The position numbers and the translations under genes were made by a program. The notes below the pieces were generated by a model. The model made no database searches and was not told the DNA's origin. It saw only the letters and a list, made by a program, of their open reading frames with translations. Shown one piece after another: positions 5,954-7,434 of a DNA stretch of 7,434 bases; position 1 is the stretch's first letter, and the number at the start of each line of letters is the position of its first letter. Origin of the DNA: Spirochaetaceae bacterium (GTDB taxonomy: Bacteria; Spirochaetota; Spirochaetia; Treponematales; Treponemataceae); NCBI GenBank assembly GCA_017382775.1, contig JAFNZQ010000042.1, forward strand, positions 1 to 7,434. The letters run 5' to 3'.

Positions 5954-6065
5954 GTAAACCAAAAGTTTACTTCCGGTTTACATAACTAAACCAAAAGTTT
6001 ACCTCCGGTTTACTTAATTCTACCAAAAGTTTACCTCCGGTTTACATAACTAAACCAAAAGTGCC
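5954..6065. repeat. Tandem array of GTAAACC...GGTTTAC units
   Basis: There are four consecutive units starting near 5955, 5987, 6021 and 6051, with lengths of 32, 34 and 30 bp and a truncated last unit. Read on the minus strand, each has GTAAACCGGAG, then GTAAACTTTTG, then inverted GTTTA. The hexamers are thus about 11 bp apart, one helical turn. Unit 3 lacks an AA in its first arm, and unit 4 ends after AAAAGTG. The same unit occurs singly at 3229-3256 and in part at 3392-3408. It could be a REP-like palindromic repeat or a set of protein-binding sites in front of the XRE promoter. Confidence 0.85.
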
Positions 6066-6072
6066 TCAACCG

Positions 6073-6118
6073 CTTGCCGTCAGGCAAGTAGCTTACAGCT
6101 AGGTAAGCCGGTTTACCT
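6073..6118. repeat. Cluster of three short hairpins
   Basis: CTTGCC-gtca-GGCAAG (6073-6088), GCTTAC-agctag-GTAAGC (6091-6108) and AGGTAA-gccggt-TTACCT (6101-6118) are successive 6-bp inverted repeats. The second and third overlap, so they are mutually exclusive folds. No T-run follows. The sequence continues the GTAAAC theme of the adjacent array in degenerate form. Confidence 0.55.
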
Positions 6119-6161
6119 GCCGATTGCGTCCGGCGATACGACAACGCCCATTTAAACAATC

Positions 6162-6237
6162 GTCATTCCGAACTTGTTTCGGAATCCACACATCAGAACC
6201 GGTCGTCCGAGATGCACGACCGAGATGTGGCCGACAT
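6162..6237. repeat. Dispersed inverted-repeat element, copy D (right arm missing)
   Basis: The left arm is intact (TTCCGAACTTGTTTCGGAA), followed by three 13-bp units: GAACCGGTCGTCC (6196-6208), GAGATGCACGACC (6209-6221) and GAGATGTGGCCGA (6222-6234). The sequence then passes straight into the GTCATTCCG of copy E. The right arm is absent. The upstream 32 bp (6130-6161) match the leader of copy C. Confidence 0.9.
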
Positions 6238-6337
6238 GTCATTCCGAACTTGTTTCGGAATCCATACATCAGAGCCGGTCGCCGGAGATGCGCGTCCGAG
6301 ATGCGCATCAAAGATGCTGAAACAAGTTCAGCATGAC
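6238..6337. repeat. Dispersed inverted-repeat element, copy E (long form, intact)
   Basis: Both arms and both hairpins are perfect, and the ends are GTCAT and ATGAC. The centre has four 13-bp units starting at 6272, 6285, 6298 and 6311 (GAGCCGGTCGCCG, GAGATGCGCGTCC, GAGATGCGCATCA, AAGATGCTG...). It lies about 80 nt beyond the stop of the helicase-like gene (minus strand). From 6338 to 6420 I see no gene and no convincing terminator. Confidence 0.92.
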
Positions 6338-6420
6338 GCATGACGAACAACGTGAGACCATTACCCACTTCCCACTTTGCAACATGTTTACACTTTTTCG
6401 GGCGAACTTTCGTAATTCGA

Positions 6421-7434
6421 TTACATTTTTTTGGGGGATGTTGGTGATGAAGAGAGCCGCAAGAAACCCATTTCAAAAGCGGAAGGGAATACAAACGTCT
6501 TTTCGCCTTGTCCGAAATCGACTTTGATATACTTTTGCGCTTTGTCGATACGGATAATCTTGCCTTCGCCAAACTTCTTGTGAAGAACGGTTGCTCCTGC
6601 GACTGCGCCCGACAGGTCAAGTTCGGGCTTTTCTTCTTGTTCTTGCTGTTGTGCAGGGCGACTTGTCACCACAATCCCAACTCTACCGCCAAATCGTTCA
6701 TAATCGGCAGGCGTAACCGTTTGTCCGTCGCGCGTAATAGCAACTTTCGGCTCGACAACGGCAGGGGCGATTTCTTCTGCGACTTCGGGCATTGCTTCCG
6801 CCACAAAATCCATCGTTGCCTGTTGATTGAAGAACAGTTTTTGGTATTCTTCTCTGCGGATAACAGTATCCCAACCACCGATTTCGTCGGAAATATTCTT
6901 TTCGATACCCGTATAGGACAGCGACGAATCTTCATAACGTTTGAACTTGAAAATTGCGTCGTTCATAAGACTTGCGTTAAATACGCCGATAGAACACAAA
7001 AGGTTGAAATCGTTAACGTCCAAACCCGTAACTTTCTTGAAAAGCCCAGGCTCTAACTGCGTAATTACGTCCTTCAAAGAACGTTCGCGGTAATCCGTTA
7101 AATACATAAACACGGGAATACGCGTAGCAAACTTGATGAGTTTTTCTTGAATTTGCTTTCGCTTGGATTTGTACTCTTTTTCTTCGTCGGAAAGTTCCTT
7201 CTTTTCTTTCGGCGTGAGTTTATCGCCTGCTTCCTTTTTCGCCTTTTTCACGTGTTCGGACTTGTTGATAATCGTTTGAATGTCTTGATTCAAAGAACGG
7301 AAACCTTCGATATTCATAATCGCATCCAAGGCTTCCTTGTTGGAAAGCAACCGCGACAAAGTATCGTTGTCAACGTTAACCAAAAGCGCGGACTCCCAAC
7401 GCTTGGCAAGCAAGGTTGCACTCGTACCTGCCAT
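6421..7434 (-). CDS. C-terminal part of a large helicase-like protein, probably restriction/defence type (truncated by window edge)
   Basis: The frame is open for 337 codons from the right edge. The Met at the edge is probably internal, because the text AGTSATLLAKRWESALLVNVDN reads as mid-protein. Conserved-looking blocks are FATRIPVFMYLTDYRERSL (102-120), DVITQLEPGLFKKVTGL (122-138), GVFNASLMNDAIFKFKRYED (150-169) and SSLSYTGI (170-177). I recall these from the C-terminal region of large DEAD/DEAH-box helicases annotated as restriction-type proteins, but I cannot confirm this here. A charged, lysine/glutamate-rich helical segment spans about 56-101. A Pro/Gln/Glu-rich linker (about 214-272) leads to a small beta domain, VLHKKFGEGKIIRID...FPSAFEMGFLRL (283-327), like the Tudor/SH3 tail of UvrD/PcrA helicases that contacts RNA polymerase. 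The helicase motor and any nuclease would be upstream, outside the window. No partner gene follows on this strand within 500 bp. Confidence 0.65.
   Translation of the reverse strand: MAGTSATLLAKRWESALLVNVDNDTLSRLLSNKEALDAIMNIEGFRSLNQDIQTIINKSEHVKKAKKEAGDKLTPKEKKELSDEEKEYKSKRKQIQEKLIKFATRIPVFMYLTDYRERSLKDVITQLEPGLFKKVTGLDVNDFNLLCSIGVFNASLMNDAIFKFKRYEDSSLSYTGIEKNISDEIGGWDTVIRREEYQKLFFNQQATMDFVAEAMPEVAEEIAPAVVEPKVAITRDGQTVTPADYERFGGRVGIVVTSRPAQQQEQEEKPELDLSGAVAGATVLHKKFGEGKIIRIDKAQKYIKVDFGQGEKTFVFPSAFEMGFLRLSSSPTSPKKM

Noticed and set aside
5954..6065. GTAAACC array as a CRISPR
   Set aside because: The repeats are palindromic, nearly contiguous and of slightly varying length. There are no unique spacers of uniform size and no cas genes.
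6099..6620. Minus-strand open frame of 173 codons
   Set aside because: It overlaps the end of the helicase-like gene in another frame and otherwise reads through repeat copies D and E and the hairpin cluster. It shows no family features.
6508..7056. Plus-strand open frame of 182 codons
   Set aside because: It lies antisense inside the helicase-like gene and has no recognisable motif.

Overview
The window is a bacterial chromosomal segment with six protein genes, two of them cut by the window edges, separated by three repeat-rich intergenic regions. The groEL fragment (residues such as [17 protein letters not shown] and the DMGGMGGMY tail) looks most like spirochaete (Treponema-type) GroEL from memory. 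The nucleotidyltransferase, XRE/membrane protein and OPT transporter resemble families common in anaerobic Firmicutes and spirochaetes. A host-associated anaerobic spirochaete is my best guess, but it is only an inference.

Layout. Positions 3-1460 (+) hold most of groEL, followed by a strong intrinsic terminator and a second terminator-like hairpin. Positions 1591-2924 (+) hold a two-gene unit: a minimal nucleotidyltransferase and an isoprenylcysteine methyltransferase-like membrane protein that overlap by 4 nt. From 2925 to 3451 there is no gene, only mosaic repeats and a C-rich, G-poor stretch. Positions 3452-5053 (-) hold an OPT-family oligopeptide transporter, convergent with the previous unit. 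From 5054 to 5487 there is another repeat region. Positions 5488-5883 (-) hold a small XRE regulator with a membrane tail and a clear sigma70-type promoter. Positions 5934-6420 hold a 32-bp-periodic GTAAAC/GTTTAC array, a cluster of hairpins and two fused copies of the large dispersed repeat. From 6421 to the right edge (-) is the C-terminal third or so of a large helicase-like protein, probably of a restriction/defence type.

The genes do not form one pathway. groEL is housekeeping, and the rest looks like accessory cargo embedded in repeats. The most distinctive feature is a dispersed element present in five copies. Its two arms are imperfect inverted copies of each other, each arm is itself a hairpin, and stem differences between arms are compensatory. 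Its centre is a 13-bp tandem unit that varies in number. Together with shorter shared modules it brackets both the transporter gene and the regulator gene. I see no CRISPR array, rRNA or tRNA, and I found no complete new system. The helicase fragment is the only candidate piece of one, and most of it lies outside the window.
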